Assembly: GCF_000025565.1 (NCBI RefSeq)
Contig: NC_014121.1
Coordinates: 3,658,001-3,722,000, forward strand
Direction of reading: 5' to 3'
DNA: 64,000 nucleotides
Source of the DNA: Enterobacter cloacae subsp. cloacae ATCC 13047
Lineage (GTDB): Bacteria > Pseudomonadota > Gammaproteobacteria > Enterobacterales > Enterobacteriaceae
The notes under the pieces were generated by a model that was not told where the DNA came from, did no database searches, and worked only from the letters and a program-made list of their open reading frames with translations. Position numbers and translations under genes: made by a program. Shown in pieces: positions 55,232-64,000 of this stretch (position 1 is its first letter; every line of letters begins with the position of its first letter).

Positions 55232-56446
55232 ATGTCCCCTATCGAAAAATCCAGCAAGCTAGATAACGTCTGTTACGACATCCGTGGCCCGGTTCTCAAA
55301 GAGGCAAAACGCCTGGAAGAAGAAGGCAATAAGGTTCTGAAACTCAACATTGGTAACCCTGCGCCGTTTGGTTTTGAAGCGCCGGACGAAATCCTGGTTG
55401 ATGTGATCCGCAACCTGCCTACTGCACAAGGCTATTGTGATTCAAAAGGACTCTACTCCGCACGCAAAGCCATTATGCAGCACTACCAGGCACGCGGTAT
55501 GCGTGACGTTACCGTTGAGGATATTTATATCGGCAACGGCGTCTCTGAGCTGATCGTGCAGGCCATGCAGGCATTGCTGAACAGCGGCGACGAAATGCTG
55601 GTACCCGCCCCGGATTACCCGCTGTGGACGGCGGCCGTATCACTCTCAAGCGGTAAGGCGGTGCACTATCTCTGCGACGAATCCTCTGACTGGTTCCCGG
55701 ACCTCGATGATATTCGTGCGAAAATCACCCCGCGTACGCGCGGCATCGTGATTATTAACCCGAACAACCCGACGGGTGCCGTCTACTCTAAAGCGCTGCT
55801 GATGGAGATCGTGGAGATCGCCCGTCAGCATAACCTGATCATCTTCGCTGATGAAATCTACGACAAGATCCTGTATGACGCCGCGCAGCACCACTCTATC
55901 GCCGCGCTGGCGCCAGACCTGCTGACCGTCACCTTTAACGGCCTGTCTAAAACTTACCGTGTGGCCGGTTTCCGCCAGGGCTGGATGGTCCTGAACGGCC
56001 CGAAAAAACATGCGAAAGGTTACATTGAAGGGCTGGAGATGCTGGCTTCCATGCGTTTGTGTGCCAACGTTCCGGCTCAGCACGCGATCCAGACGGCGCT
56101 GGGCGGTTATCAGAGCATCAGCGAGTTTATCGTGCCCGGCGGCCGCCTGTACGAACAGCGTAACCGCGCCTGGGAGCTGATCAACGACATCCCTGGCGTC
56201 TCATGCGTGAAGCCTAACGGTGCGCTTTACATGTTCCCGAAAATCGACGCGAAGCGCTTCAACATTCACGATGATCAAAAAATGGTGCTTGATTTCCTGC
56301 TGCAGGAAAAAGTGCTGCTGGTTCAGGGCACGGCCTTCAACTGGCCATGGCCGGATCACGTTCGTATCGTGACGTTGCCGCGCGAAGACGACCTCGAAAT
56401 GGCCATCAGCCGCTTCGGGCGATTCCTCTCCGGCTACCACCAGTAA
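55232..56446 (+). CDS. alaA: AlaA, glutamate-pyruvate aminotransferase
   Basis: 404 residues, fold-type I PLP enzyme (E. coli 405). PLP Lys is in FNGLSKTYRVAGFRQG; other cofactor residues are in PNNPTGAVYS and IFADEIYDKI. It makes alanine from pyruvate and glutamate. Followed by a REP element. Confidence 0.96.
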   Translation: MSPIEKSSKLDNVCYDIRGPVLKEAKRLEEEGNKVLKLNIGNPAPFGFEAPDEILVDVIRNLPTAQGYCDSKGLYSARKAIMQHYQARGMRDVTVEDIYIGNGVSELIVQAMQALLNSGDEMLVPAPDYPLWTAAVSLSSGKAVHYLCDESSDWFPDLDDIRAKITPRTRGIVIINPNNPTGAVYSKALLMEIVEIARQHNLIIFADEIYDKILYDAAQHHSIAALAPDLLTVTFNGLSKTYRVAGFRQGWMVLNGPKKHAKGYIEGLEMLASMRLCANVPAQHAIQTALGGYQSISEFIVPGGRLYEQRNRAWELINDIPGVSCVKPNGALYMFPKIDAKRFNIHDDQKMVLDFLLQEKVLLVQGTAFNWPWPDHVRIVTLPREDDLEMAISRFGRFLSGYHQ

Positions 56447-56458
56447 CACAAGCATTCT

Positions 56459-56484
56459 GCCGGGTGGCGCTGCGCTAACCCGGC
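56459..56484. repeat. REP element
   Basis: GCCGGGTGGCGCTGCGCTAA followed by CCCGGC: a REP-type palindromic sequence after alaA. A second, slightly different copy lies 686 bases on, after yfbR. Confidence 0.85.
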
Positions 56485-56563
56485 CTTCAAAATCCGCAAA
56501 TTTGCATCTTCCCTCCCCTCCCCGCACAATGAAGTCTGTCGCAGTGAAGACAAAAGGTAACCT

Positions 56564-57163
56564 ATGAGTCAGAGTCATTTTTTTGCCCACCTCTCCCGCC
56601 TGAAACTCATCAACCGCTGGCCTTTGATGCGCAATGTGCGCACCGAAAATGTCTCAGAACATAGTCTGCAGGTTGCAATGGTCGCGCATGCCCTTGCGGC
56701 CATCAAAAACCGCAAATTCAACGGTCAGGTCAATGCGGAACGTATCGCGCTGCTGGCGATGTATCACGATGCGTCCGAAGTGCTGACCGGGGATCTCCCC
56801 ACGCCGGTGAAATACTTCAATTCGCAGATTGCACAGGAATATAAGGCCATTGAGAAGATTGCCCAGCAGAAACTGATTGAGATGGTCCCGGAAGAGCTAC
56901 GCGACGTCTTTGAGCCGCTGATTGACGAACATCAGTATACGGAAGAGGAAAAGTCACTGGTGAAGCAGGCGGACGCGCTGTGTGCCTATCTGAAATGTCT
57001 GGAAGAGTTGTCTGCGGGGAATAACGAGTTTTTACTGGCCAAAACGCGTCTGGAAAAAACGCTGGAATCCCGCCGCAGCGAAGAGATGGATTATTTTATG
57101 CAGGTGTTTGTGCCGAGCTTCCATTTATCGCTGGATGAGATCAGCCAGGATTCTCCGTTGTAA
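56564..57163 (+). CDS. yfbR: YfbR, 5'-deoxynucleotidase
   Basis: 199 residues, HD-domain phosphohydrolase acting on deoxyribonucleoside 5'-monophosphates. Metal ligands: His in [15 protein letters not shown] in [20 protein letters not shown], and a later Asp in [13 protein letters not shown]. Length equals E. coli. Confidence 0.95.
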   Translation: MSQSHFFAHLSRLKLINRWPLMRNVRTENVSEHSLQVAMVAHALAAIKNRKFNGQVNAERIALLAMYHDASEVLTGDLPTPVKYFNSQIAQEYKAIEKIAQQKLIEMVPEELRDVFEPLIDEHQYTEEEKSLVKQADALCAYLKCLEELSAGNNEFLLAKTRLEKTLESRRSEEMDYFMQVFVPSFHLSLDEISQDSPL

Positions 57164-57169
57164 TTTTTC

Positions 57170-57197
57170 GCCGGGTGGCGGCTTCGCCTTACCCGGC
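57170..57197. repeat. REP element
   Basis: GCCGGGTGGCGGCTTCGCCT followed by TACCCGGC: a classical REP sequence between the convergent yfbR and yfbS genes. Confidence 0.88.
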
Positions 57198-57216
57198 CAA
57201 CGTTTCTGCGCTCACG

Positions 57217-59049
57217 CTAAAACGGGAATAACACCGGAATCAGCACCACACATACCAGCATCACCAGTATGGTGAACGGTACGCCAATCTTCACGAAATC
57301 GCTAAAGCGGTAATTCCCCGGCCCCAGTACCAGCGTGTTAACCGGCGAAGAGACCGGCGTCATAAACGCCGCAGAGGCCGCCATCGCCACCATCATTGCA
57401 AAGGGGTACGGCGACACACCCATCGATTTCGCCATCGCCAGTGCAATGGGCGCCATCAGCACCGCCGTGGCGGTATTGGAAATGAACAGCCCTATCGTGG
57501 CGCACATCACGAACAGGCACACCATCATCATATACGGACCGTATCCCCCGCCGATGTCCATGAGCCCTTTAACCACTAAATCCACCCCACCGGTTTTTTG
57601 CAGGGCAAGGGCGAATGGCATCATCCCGACAATCAAAATGATGCTTGGCCAGTGAATTGCTTTATAGGCGCTCTCGGCATCAATACAGCGAAACTTGCCC
57701 ATTAACAGGCAGGCAATAATCGCCGCCACCGGGTTCGGGATCTCGTCGGTGAGCATTAGTGCCACCATCAGCACCAGACAAAAAATGGCGTGAGGCGCCT
57801 GGCTGTGGGCCGGAGAGGCATCGCTCTCCTCAACGGGCATGTTGAGTACCACAAAATCGCGGCCTTTTTGGCCGAGTTGGCTGATAAGCTTCCAGTTACC
57901 CACCACGAGAAAAATATCGCCCAGCAGGATAGGCTCATCCACCACGGCCCCTTCCATCGCCACGCCATCACGCTTCAGGCCGACGACATTAAGGCCGTAG
58001 CGGGTACGGAACCCCATTTCACGCACGGTTTTGCCCAACAATTCCGATTCCGGGATCAGCGACACTTCCGCCATACCCACATCCAGCGCCTGGTCGGAGA
58101 AATACTCTCCGCGTAGCACCATCGGCTCCAGCAGCTGCTCACTGCAAAACTCACGTAGATCGACCTCTGCGGTGGACATATCGATCAGCAGAACGTCACG
58201 CGCCCGGAATTCTGAGACCCCGTTCACGTTGACGATGACCCGGCGAAAGCGACGCCAGCGCTCCACGCCGATCACGTTCGCGCCATACCGTTCGCGCAGC
58301 TTCAGGTCATCCAGGCGCTGGCCGACCATTGGCGAACCGGGGCGAATAGCCAGACGGCGGGCGCGGCCGGCCAGACGGTACTCTTTGATCAGATCGCGGA
58401 AGGTGCGTCGTTTCCAGCCATCTTTAGTTTTGTCCTGCTTCTCGCCTTTCAGGGCGAAGCGAGTCAGCAGCATATACACCACACCCATCAACAAAATGAC
58501 CAGCCCAAGCGGGGTGACGCTGAAGAAGCTAAAGCCCTCCAGCCCTTCACGTATCAGCTCGCTATTGACCACCAGGTTTGGCGGCGTGGCCACCAGGGTC
58601 ATCATGCCGCTGATGAGCCCGGCAAAGCTCAGGGGCATCATCAGGCGCGACGGTGAGGTTTGCATCCGCATGGAGACGCTCAACACCACCGGGATAAAGA
58701 TGGCAACGACGCCCGTCGAGCTCATAAAGGCTCCCAGCCCGGCGACCGTAAGCATGAGGTAGATCAGCATTTTGGTTTCGCTGTTGCCAGCCCCCCTCAC
58801 CAGCCATGCCCCCACGAGTGTCGCCACGCCGGTGCGCACCAGCCCGTCGCCGATAATAAACAGCGCGGCAATCAGAATGACGTTAGGATCGCTAAACCCC
58901 GAGAAGGCTTCCGGCAGCGTGAGCGTACCGCTCAGCGCAAACGCAACGATAACAAACAAAGCGACGGCATCCATGCGCACTTTGCCTGTAGCAAACAGAA
59001 TGATGGCGATTAAAAGCAGGCTGAGCACCCAAATCAGTTCACCGTTCAC
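57217..59049 (-). CDS. yfbS: YfbS, SLC13/DASS-type membrane transporter with RCK_C domains
   Basis: 610 residues, same length as E. coli YfbS. N- and C-terminal membrane blocks (about 1-200 and 400-610) carry the family repeats: [13 protein letters not shown] and its counterpart [17 protein letters not shown]. Between them are two TrkA-C/RCK_C domains (about 215-300 and 310-395), which often gate transport by ligand binding. The substrate is unknown. Ends convergent with yfbR. Confidence 0.9.
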   Translation of the reverse strand: MNGELIWVLSLLLIAIILFATGKVRMDAVALFVIVAFALSGTLTLPEAFSGFSDPNVILIAALFIIGDGLVRTGVATLVGAWLVRGAGNSETKMLIYLMLTVAGLGAFMSSTGVVAIFIPVVLSVSMRMQTSPSRLMMPLSFAGLISGMMTLVATPPNLVVNSELIREGLEGFSFFSVTPLGLVILLMGVVYMLLTRFALKGEKQDKTKDGWKRRTFRDLIKEYRLAGRARRLAIRPGSPMVGQRLDDLKLRERYGANVIGVERWRRFRRVIVNVNGVSEFRARDVLLIDMSTAEVDLREFCSEQLLEPMVLRGEYFSDQALDVGMAEVSLIPESELLGKTVREMGFRTRYGLNVVGLKRDGVAMEGAVVDEPILLGDIFLVVGNWKLISQLGQKGRDFVVLNMPVEESDASPAHSQAPHAIFCLVLMVALMLTDEIPNPVAAIIACLLMGKFRCIDAESAYKAIHWPSIILIVGMMPFALALQKTGGVDLVVKGLMDIGGGYGPYMMMVCLFVMCATIGLFISNTATAVLMAPIALAMAKSMGVSPYPFAMMVAMAASAAFMTPVSSPVNTLVLGPGNYRFSDFVKIGVPFTILVMLVCVVLIPVLFPF

Positions 59050-59088
59050 AACATGTCCTTGTCAGAGAGAGATGCGAAATTGTGCCAT

Positions 59089-59113
59089 AAAAAAGCCCCA
59101 GCAGCGTGGGGCT
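59089..59113 (-). terminator. Terminator after yfbT
   Basis: On the minus strand AGCCCC-acgctgct-GGGGCT followed by T6, just beyond the yfbT stop and before the yfbS start. Confidence 0.85.
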
Positions 59114-59124
59114 AAATCATGGGA

Positions 59125-59790
59125 TTACACTTTTAGCGAGACGGTTACAATACCGTCTGGCGCCTTAGCGATATCAAGCGCGGTCAGCGTATTGAGCACA
59201 AAGTCCGCCTCGTCCAGCCGGGGAGAATCGGCCGGTACGTTGACGGCGATAACGTGGCTGCCAGCGTTCAACCCGGCCAGCACACCCGCTGCCGCATCTT
59301 CCACCACCACGCACTCCGCCGGGGGGATGCCCAGCAGTTCTGCACCCAGCAAAAAGGCATCAGGCTCCGGTTTGCCGCGTTTCACGCGCTCAGCGGTAAT
59401 GAACACGTCCGGCGTGGGTAAACCCGCCGCCTTATGACGAGCGTGAGCCACGGGAACCGAGCCGGAGGTGACAATGGCCCACGGAATTTGCGCTTCATTC
59501 AAATGCTCAAGCAGTTCACGAGCACCGGGTAACGCAGTAATGCCGTCCGTATCGGTGGCTTCAATGTGTTCCAGATATTTAAACTCTGCCTGAATTTCGT
59601 CCTCAGAGCGTCCCGCCAGAAAATGGCGGAGCGAGGTTATGGCCTGTTTGCCGTGGATAAAATTCAGCACGTCCTGATGGTCGATGCCATGTCTGTCCGC
59701 CCAATGGCACCATGAACGCTCTACAACCGGTAGCGAATCCACCAGCGTACCGTCCAGATCAAACAGAAAACATCTACACTGCACACGCAC
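59125..59790 (-). CDS. hxpA: YfbT/HxpA, HAD-family sugar phosphatase
   Basis: 221 residues (E. coli 216). HAD motif I CFLFDLDGTLVDSLP, motif II AIVTSGSVPVA, motif III Lys in RVKRGKPEPDAFLLG, motif IV CVVVEDAAAGVLAG. E. coli YfbT dephosphorylates several sugar and hexitol phosphates. The N-terminus MRVQCRC is slightly extended. Five bases follow the upstream yfbU stop, so the two are probably cotranscribed. Confidence 0.93.
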   Translation of the reverse strand: MRVQCRCFLFDLDGTLVDSLPVVERSWCHWADRHGIDHQDVLNFIHGKQAITSLRHFLAGRSEDEIQAEFKYLEHIEATDTDGITALPGARELLEHLNEAQIPWAIVTSGSVPVAHARHKAAGLPTPDVFITAERVKRGKPEPDAFLLGAELLGIPPAECVVVEDAAAGVLAGLNAGSHVIAVNVPADSPRLDEADFVLNTLTALDIAKAPDGIVTVSLKV

Positions 59791-59795
59791 CTCCG

Positions 59796-60344
<549 letters not shown>

Positions 60345-60382
60345 TTACTGTGCCTTCTTTTATTAGTCGTTTCGATGATCAA

Positions 60383-60838
60383 TCACAAATCATCGAGGAA
60401 TGTTTTATCAAGTTGCTTAAAAGCTCGCTTAAGCGTGTCAGCCAGCGCCTGATAATCGGGCTTGCCTTCAACCGGAGCGAGTGCCTGACCGGCTTCTTCC
60501 AGTTTCCCGCGAACGTCATAAAACCAGTGTAAAACAGAAGGCGGCAGAGGTGTGATTGAACGCTTACCTAACCACCACAGCCCCTGCATCGGCAGGCTCA
60601 ACGCAAAAAGCGCCGTCGCCACGGCAGGGCCGAGCTGTCCGCCCAGCGCAATTTGCCAGCAGAGGGTAAAAATAGCGACAGGAGGCATGAAGCGAATCGC
60701 GTAGCGCGTGGCGCGGATTGTGCGATTCTCAATGAACATGGGCGCAAGGCGTTTTTCCATCGGCCACGTCTTCGCGTAATGCTGTCCCCGACGAAACAGA
60801 CTAAAAAAATTCACGGACGGGATCTCAGGTGTCGACAT
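60383..60838 (-). CDS. yfbV: YfbV, UPF0208 membrane protein
   Basis: 151 residues from Met at 60838 ([20 protein letters not shown]), same length as E. coli. Two membrane segments (about 46-68 and 70-88). In E. coli YfbV helps confine the Ter macrodomain. Divergent from ackA. Confidence 0.92.
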   Translation of the reverse strand: MSTPEIPSVNFFSLFRRGQHYAKTWPMEKRLAPMFIENRTIRATRYAIRFMPPVAIFTLCWQIALGGQLGPAVATALFALSLPMQGLWWLGKRSITPLPPSVLHWFYDVRGKLEEAGQALAPVEGKPDYQALADTLKRAFKQLDKTFLDDL

Positions 60839-61174
60839 GGCATACCTCAACTTCACATATAAAAATTAAAATTTTCGTGCAAAACCACAACAAGCTATGA
60901 CAACGTTCAAAATATTTTGTCATCACTACCCCGTATCGGGTATCCTGTGCCAGCCTGATAGGGCCGTAGACGAGAATCGTTAACTCGTCAAATTATCGCA
61001 TATTATGCCATTGTCTGAAAAATGTTCAAAATGGCTTAAAATCATAGGTATTTCTTCCATCCTGCCAGAATGTTCGTTTGGCATGATGTTAATCATAAAT
61101 GTCTGGGTCAGCATGCGTTACGCTTTTAGACTCTTTGACGTTTTTTTAGCCACGTATCAATTATAGGTACTTCC
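60839..61174. promoter_or_regulatory. Divergent yfbV-ackA promoter region
   Basis: 336 bases without a gene. A/T-rich with possible -10 boxes near 61000-61020 (TTATCGCATATTATGC) for ackA-pta. E. coli ackA has several promoters and Fnr/ArcA control here; specific sites cannot be assigned by eye. The ackA ribosome-binding site is weak (TAGGTACTTCC). Confidence 0.6.
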
Positions 61175-62377
61175 ATGTCGAGTAAGTTAGTACTGGTTCT
61201 GAACTGCGGTAGCTCCTCACTGAAATTCGCCATCATCGATGCGCTCAACGGTGACGAGTACCTCTCTGGTTTGGCCGAATGTTTCCATCTGCCTGAAGCA
61301 CGTATCAAGTGGAAGATGGACGGCAGCAAACAAGAAGCGGCTTTAGGTGCAGGCGCCGCTCACAGTGAAGCGCTGAACTTTATCGTTAACACTATTCTGG
61401 CACAAAAACCAGAACTGTCTGCTCAGCTGACTGCGATTGGTCACCGTATCGTCCATGGTGGCGAGAAATACACCAGTTCCGTCGTGATTGACGACTCTGT
61501 TATCCAGGGCATCAAAGACTCTGCATCTTTTGCACCGCTGCACAACCCGGCGCACCTGATCGGTATCGCTGAAGCGCTGAAATCCTTCCCTAATCTGAAA
61601 GACAAAAACGTGGCCGTGTTTGACACCGCGTTCCATCAGACCATGCCGGAAGAGTCTTACCTCTATGCCCTGCCATACAGCCTCTACAAAGAGCACGGTG
61701 TTCGTCGCTATGGCGCGCACGGCACCAGCCACTTCTATGTGACTCAGGAAGCGGCAAAAGTGCTGAACAAACCGGTTGAAGAAGTGAACATCATCACCTG
61801 CCACCTGGGCAACGGTGGTTCTGTTTCTGCAATCCGCAACGGTAAATGTGTTGATACCTCCATGGGTCTGACCCCGCTGGAAGGTCTGGTGATGGGTACG
61901 CGTTCCGGTGACATCGACCCGGCGATCATCTTCCACCTGCACGACACCCTGGGCATGAGCGTTGACCAGATCAACAAAATGCTGACCAAAGAGTCTGGCC
62001 TGCTGGGTCTGACCGAAGTCACCAGCGACTGCCGTTACGTTGAAGACAACTACGCAGAGAAAGAAGACGCTAAACGTGCAATGGACGTTTACTGCCACCG
62101 TCTGGCGAAATACATCGGCTCTTACACTGCGCTGATGGATGGCCGTCTGGACGCTGTTGTCTTCACCGGTGGTATCGGTGAGAACGCGGCAATGGTTCGC
62201 GAACTGTCCCTGGGCAAACTGGGCGTTCTGGGCTTTGAGGTTGATCACGAGCGTAACCTGGCTGCCCGCTTCGGCAAGTCTGGCTTCATCAACAAAGAAG
62301 GCACCCGCCCTGCTCTCGTTATCCCAACAAACGAAGAGCTGGTCATCGCGCAAGACGCGCACCGTCTGACTGCTTGA
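61175..62377 (+). CDS. ackA: AckA, acetate kinase
   Basis: 400 residues, same length as E. coli. ASKHA fold: phosphate loop [13 protein letters not shown], catalytic Asp in [12 protein letters not shown], phosphate-binding [11 protein letters not shown] and adenosine motif [12 protein letters not shown]. Interconverts acetyl phosphate and acetate with ATP. Followed by a strong hairpin, then pta. Confidence 0.97.
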   Translation: MSSKLVLVLNCGSSSLKFAIIDALNGDEYLSGLAECFHLPEARIKWKMDGSKQEAALGAGAAHSEALNFIVNTILAQKPELSAQLTAIGHRIVHGGEKYTSSVVIDDSVIQGIKDSASFAPLHNPAHLIGIAEALKSFPNLKDKNVAVFDTAFHQTMPEESYLYALPYSLYKEHGVRRYGAHGTSHFYVTQEAAKVLNKPVEEVNIITCHLGNGGSVSAIRNGKCVDTSMGLTPLEGLVMGTRSGDIDPAIIFHLHDTLGMSVDQINKMLTKESGLLGLTEVTSDCRYVEDNYAEKEDAKRAMDVYCHRLAKYIGSYTALMDGRLDAVVFTGGIGENAAMVRELSLGKLGVLGFEVDHERNLAARFGKSGFINKEGTRPALVIPTNEELVIAQDAHRLTA

Positions 62378-62382
62378 TTCCA

Positions 62383-62413
62383 CACCGCCAGCTCTGCTGG
62401 CGGTGCTGTTTTG
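62383..62413 (+). terminator. ackA-pta intergenic hairpin
   Basis: CACCGCCAGC-tct-GCTGGCGGTG followed by CTGTTTTG. A perfect ten-pair stem. It may partly terminate or stabilise ackA mRNA; pta can still be cotranscribed. Confidence 0.75.
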
Positions 62414-62453
62414 TCACCCGCCACAATCAGGCGGTAACGAAAGAGGATAAACC

Positions 62454-64000
62454 GTGTCCCGTACTATTATGCTGATCCCTACCGGAACCAGCGTCGGCCT
62501 GACCAGCGTCAGCCTTGGCGTGATCCGTGCTATGGAACGCAAAGGCGTTCGTCTGAGCGTCTTTAAGCCAATCGCCCAGCCACGTGCCGGTGGCGATGCG
62601 CCAGACCAGACCACCACCATCGTTCGTAAGAACTCCAATCTGCCAGCGGCCGAACCGCTGAAGATGAACCACGTTGAATCTCTGCTCTCCAGCAACCAGA
62701 AAGACGTGCTGATGGAAGAGATCATCGCCAACTACCACGCCAATACAAAAGACGCGGAAGTGGTGCTGGTTGAAGGCCTGGTTCCGACCCGCAAACACCA
62801 GTTTGCCCAGTCGCTGAACTTCGAAATTGCGAAAACCCTGAACGCCGAGATCGTCTTTGTGATGTCTCAGGGCACAGATACCCCAGAGCAGCTTAAAGAG
62901 CGTATCGAACTGACCCGCAGCAGCTTCGGTGGTACTAAAAACACCAACATCACGGGCGTAATCGTCAACAAACTGAATGCGCCTGTGGATGAGCAGGGCC
63001 GTACGCGTCCTGACCTGTCCGAGATCTTCGACGACTCTTCCAAAGCGAAAGTCATTAAAGTTGACCCGGCTAAACTGCAGGAATCCAGCCCGCTGCCGGT
63101 TCTGGGCGCGGTGCCGTGGAGCTTCGATCTGATTGCCACTCGTGCCATCGATATGGCGCGTCACCTGAACGCCACCGTGATCAACGAAGGCGACATCAAT
63201 ACCCGCCGCGTGAAATCCGTGACCTTCTGCGCCCGCAGCATTCCGCACATGCTGGAGCACTTCCGTGCTGGTTCCCTGCTGGTGACCTCCGCAGACCGTC
63301 CAGACGTGCTGGTTGCTGCCTGCCTGGCCGCGATGAATGGCGTAGAAATCGGTGCTATCCTGCTGACCGGTGCTTACGAGATGGATCCACGCGTCAGCAA
63401 GCTGTGCGAACGCGCGTTCGCGACTGGCCTGCCGGTATTCATGGTTAATACCAACACCTGGCAGACCTCCCTGAGCCTGCAGAGCTTCAACCTGGAAGTG
63501 CCGGTTGATGACCACGAGCGTATCGAGAAAGTTCAGGAATACGTTGCAAGCTACATCAACGCAGACTGGATCGAATCCCTGACCGCAACCTCCGAGCGCA
63601 GCCGTCGTCTGTCTCCTCCGGCCTTCCGTTACCAGCTGACCGAGCTGGCGCGTAAAGCGGGCAAACGTGTTGTTCTGCCAGAAGGCGACGAACCACGTAC
63701 CGTGAAAGCGGCCGCAATCTGTGCAGAGCGCGGCATCGCGACCTGTGTGCTGCTGGGTAACCCGGATGAGATTAACCGCGTTGCGGCATCCCAGGGTGTT
63801 GAGCTGGGTGCTGGCATCGAAATCGTTGATCCAGAAGTGGTTCGCGAAAGCTACGTTGCCCGTCTGGTCGAACTGCGTAAGAACAAAGGCATGACCGAAG
63901 CCGTTGCGCGTGAGCAGCTGGAAGACAACGTGGTGCTGGGTACGCTGATGCTGGAGCAGGACGAAGTTGACGGCCTGGTATCCGGTGCGGTTCACACTAC
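62454..64000 (+). CDS. pta: Pta, phosphate acetyltransferase (5' part)
   Basis: The first 515 of about 714 residues, read from GTG 62454 as in E. coli ([20 protein letters not shown]); AAAGAGG precedes the GTG. The N-terminal P-loop-like domain, the DRTGG domain (about 230-340; [20 protein letters not shown]) and the beginning of the catalytic PTA domain ([20 protein letters not shown]) are visible; the rest lies beyond the window. Converts acetyl-CoA and phosphate to acetyl phosphate. Confidence 0.96.
   Translation, partial: MSRTIMLIPTGTSVGLTSVSLGVIRAMERKGVRLSVFKPIAQPRAGGDAPDQTTTIVRKNSNLPAAEPLKMNHVESLLSSNQKDVLMEEIIANYHANTKDAEVVLVEGLVPTRKHQFAQSLNFEIAKTLNAEIVFVMSQGTDTPEQLKERIELTRSSFGGTKNTNITGVIVNKLNAPVDEQGRTRPDLSEIFDDSSKAKVIKVDPAKLQESSPLPVLGAVPWSFDLIATRAIDMARHLNATVINEGDINTRRVKSVTFCARSIPHMLEHFRAGSLLVTSADRPDVLVAACLAAMNGVEIGAILLTGAYEMDPRVSKLCERAFATGLPVFMVNTNTWQTSLSLQSFNLEVPVDDHERIEKVQEYVASYINADWIESLTATSERSRRLSPPAFRYQLTELARKAGKRVVLPEGDEPRTVKAAAICAERGIATCVLLGNPDEINRVAASQGVELGAGIEIVDPEVVRESYVARLVELRKNKGMTEAVAREQLEDNVVLGTLMLEQDEVDGLVSGAVHT

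Overview
The window joins a lambdoid prophage (positions 1 to about 24,500, running off the left edge) to enterobacterial chromosome (about 24,700-64,000). The host half has the E. coli/Salmonella order menE-C-B-H-D-F, elaB, elaA, rbn, nuoN-A, lrhA, alaA, yfbR, yfbS, yfbT, yfbU, yfbV, ackA, pta. Two additions are cheV between rbn and nuoN, and a tctCBA tricarboxylate transporter operon tail-to-tail with menE. The high G+C, REP elements and these additions suggest Enterobacter or a close relative such as Lelliottia or Leclercia. This is inference, because no rRNA or typing locus is present.

The prophage is a mosaic. Its immunity region is lambda-like: cI, cro, cII and cIII relatives, OR and OL operators almost identical to lambda, PRM, PR, PL, a CII-type PRE, and an oop-like antisense RNA. 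Replication is P22-like, with an O-type initiator carrying 22-bp iterons and a DnaB-type helicase. The nin region (NinB, NinF, NinH, two NinX-like proteins, RusA, YbcO-type protein, HNH nuclease) leads to a phage-82-type Q. Q is followed by a pR' promoter and tR' terminator, then a holin, a SAR endolysin, Rz/Rz1, and the first genes beyond lysis. The left operon (N, cIII, a Sak4-like annealing ATPase with its own SSB, ead/Ea22/DUF551-type genes, an AlpA-type regulator) runs rightwards to a convergent P4/Sf6-type integrase. Only the attachment end beside int is in the window.

Two IS3-family elements interrupt early genes. An IS911 copy splits a winged-helix nin gene; joining its flanks restores the reading frame. 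An IS51-group-like element sits exactly between the ribosome-binding site and ATG of a small gene near OL, and its own transposase is frameshifted. A two-gene cassette downstream of cI, in the rexAB/sieB position, is a candidate superinfection-exclusion or defence module. The leader of N contains a boxB hairpin and a 135-nt element with a tRNA-like terminal stem, T-arm and encoded ACCA end. This is the least explained structure in the window.

The chromosomal half is metabolic. The men operon makes menaquinone, nuo encodes respiratory complex I, LrhA regulates motility and fimbriae, AlaA makes alanine, and AckA-Pta interconvert acetyl-CoA and acetate. The only damaged chromosomal gene seen is elaA, frameshifted in a homopolymer.
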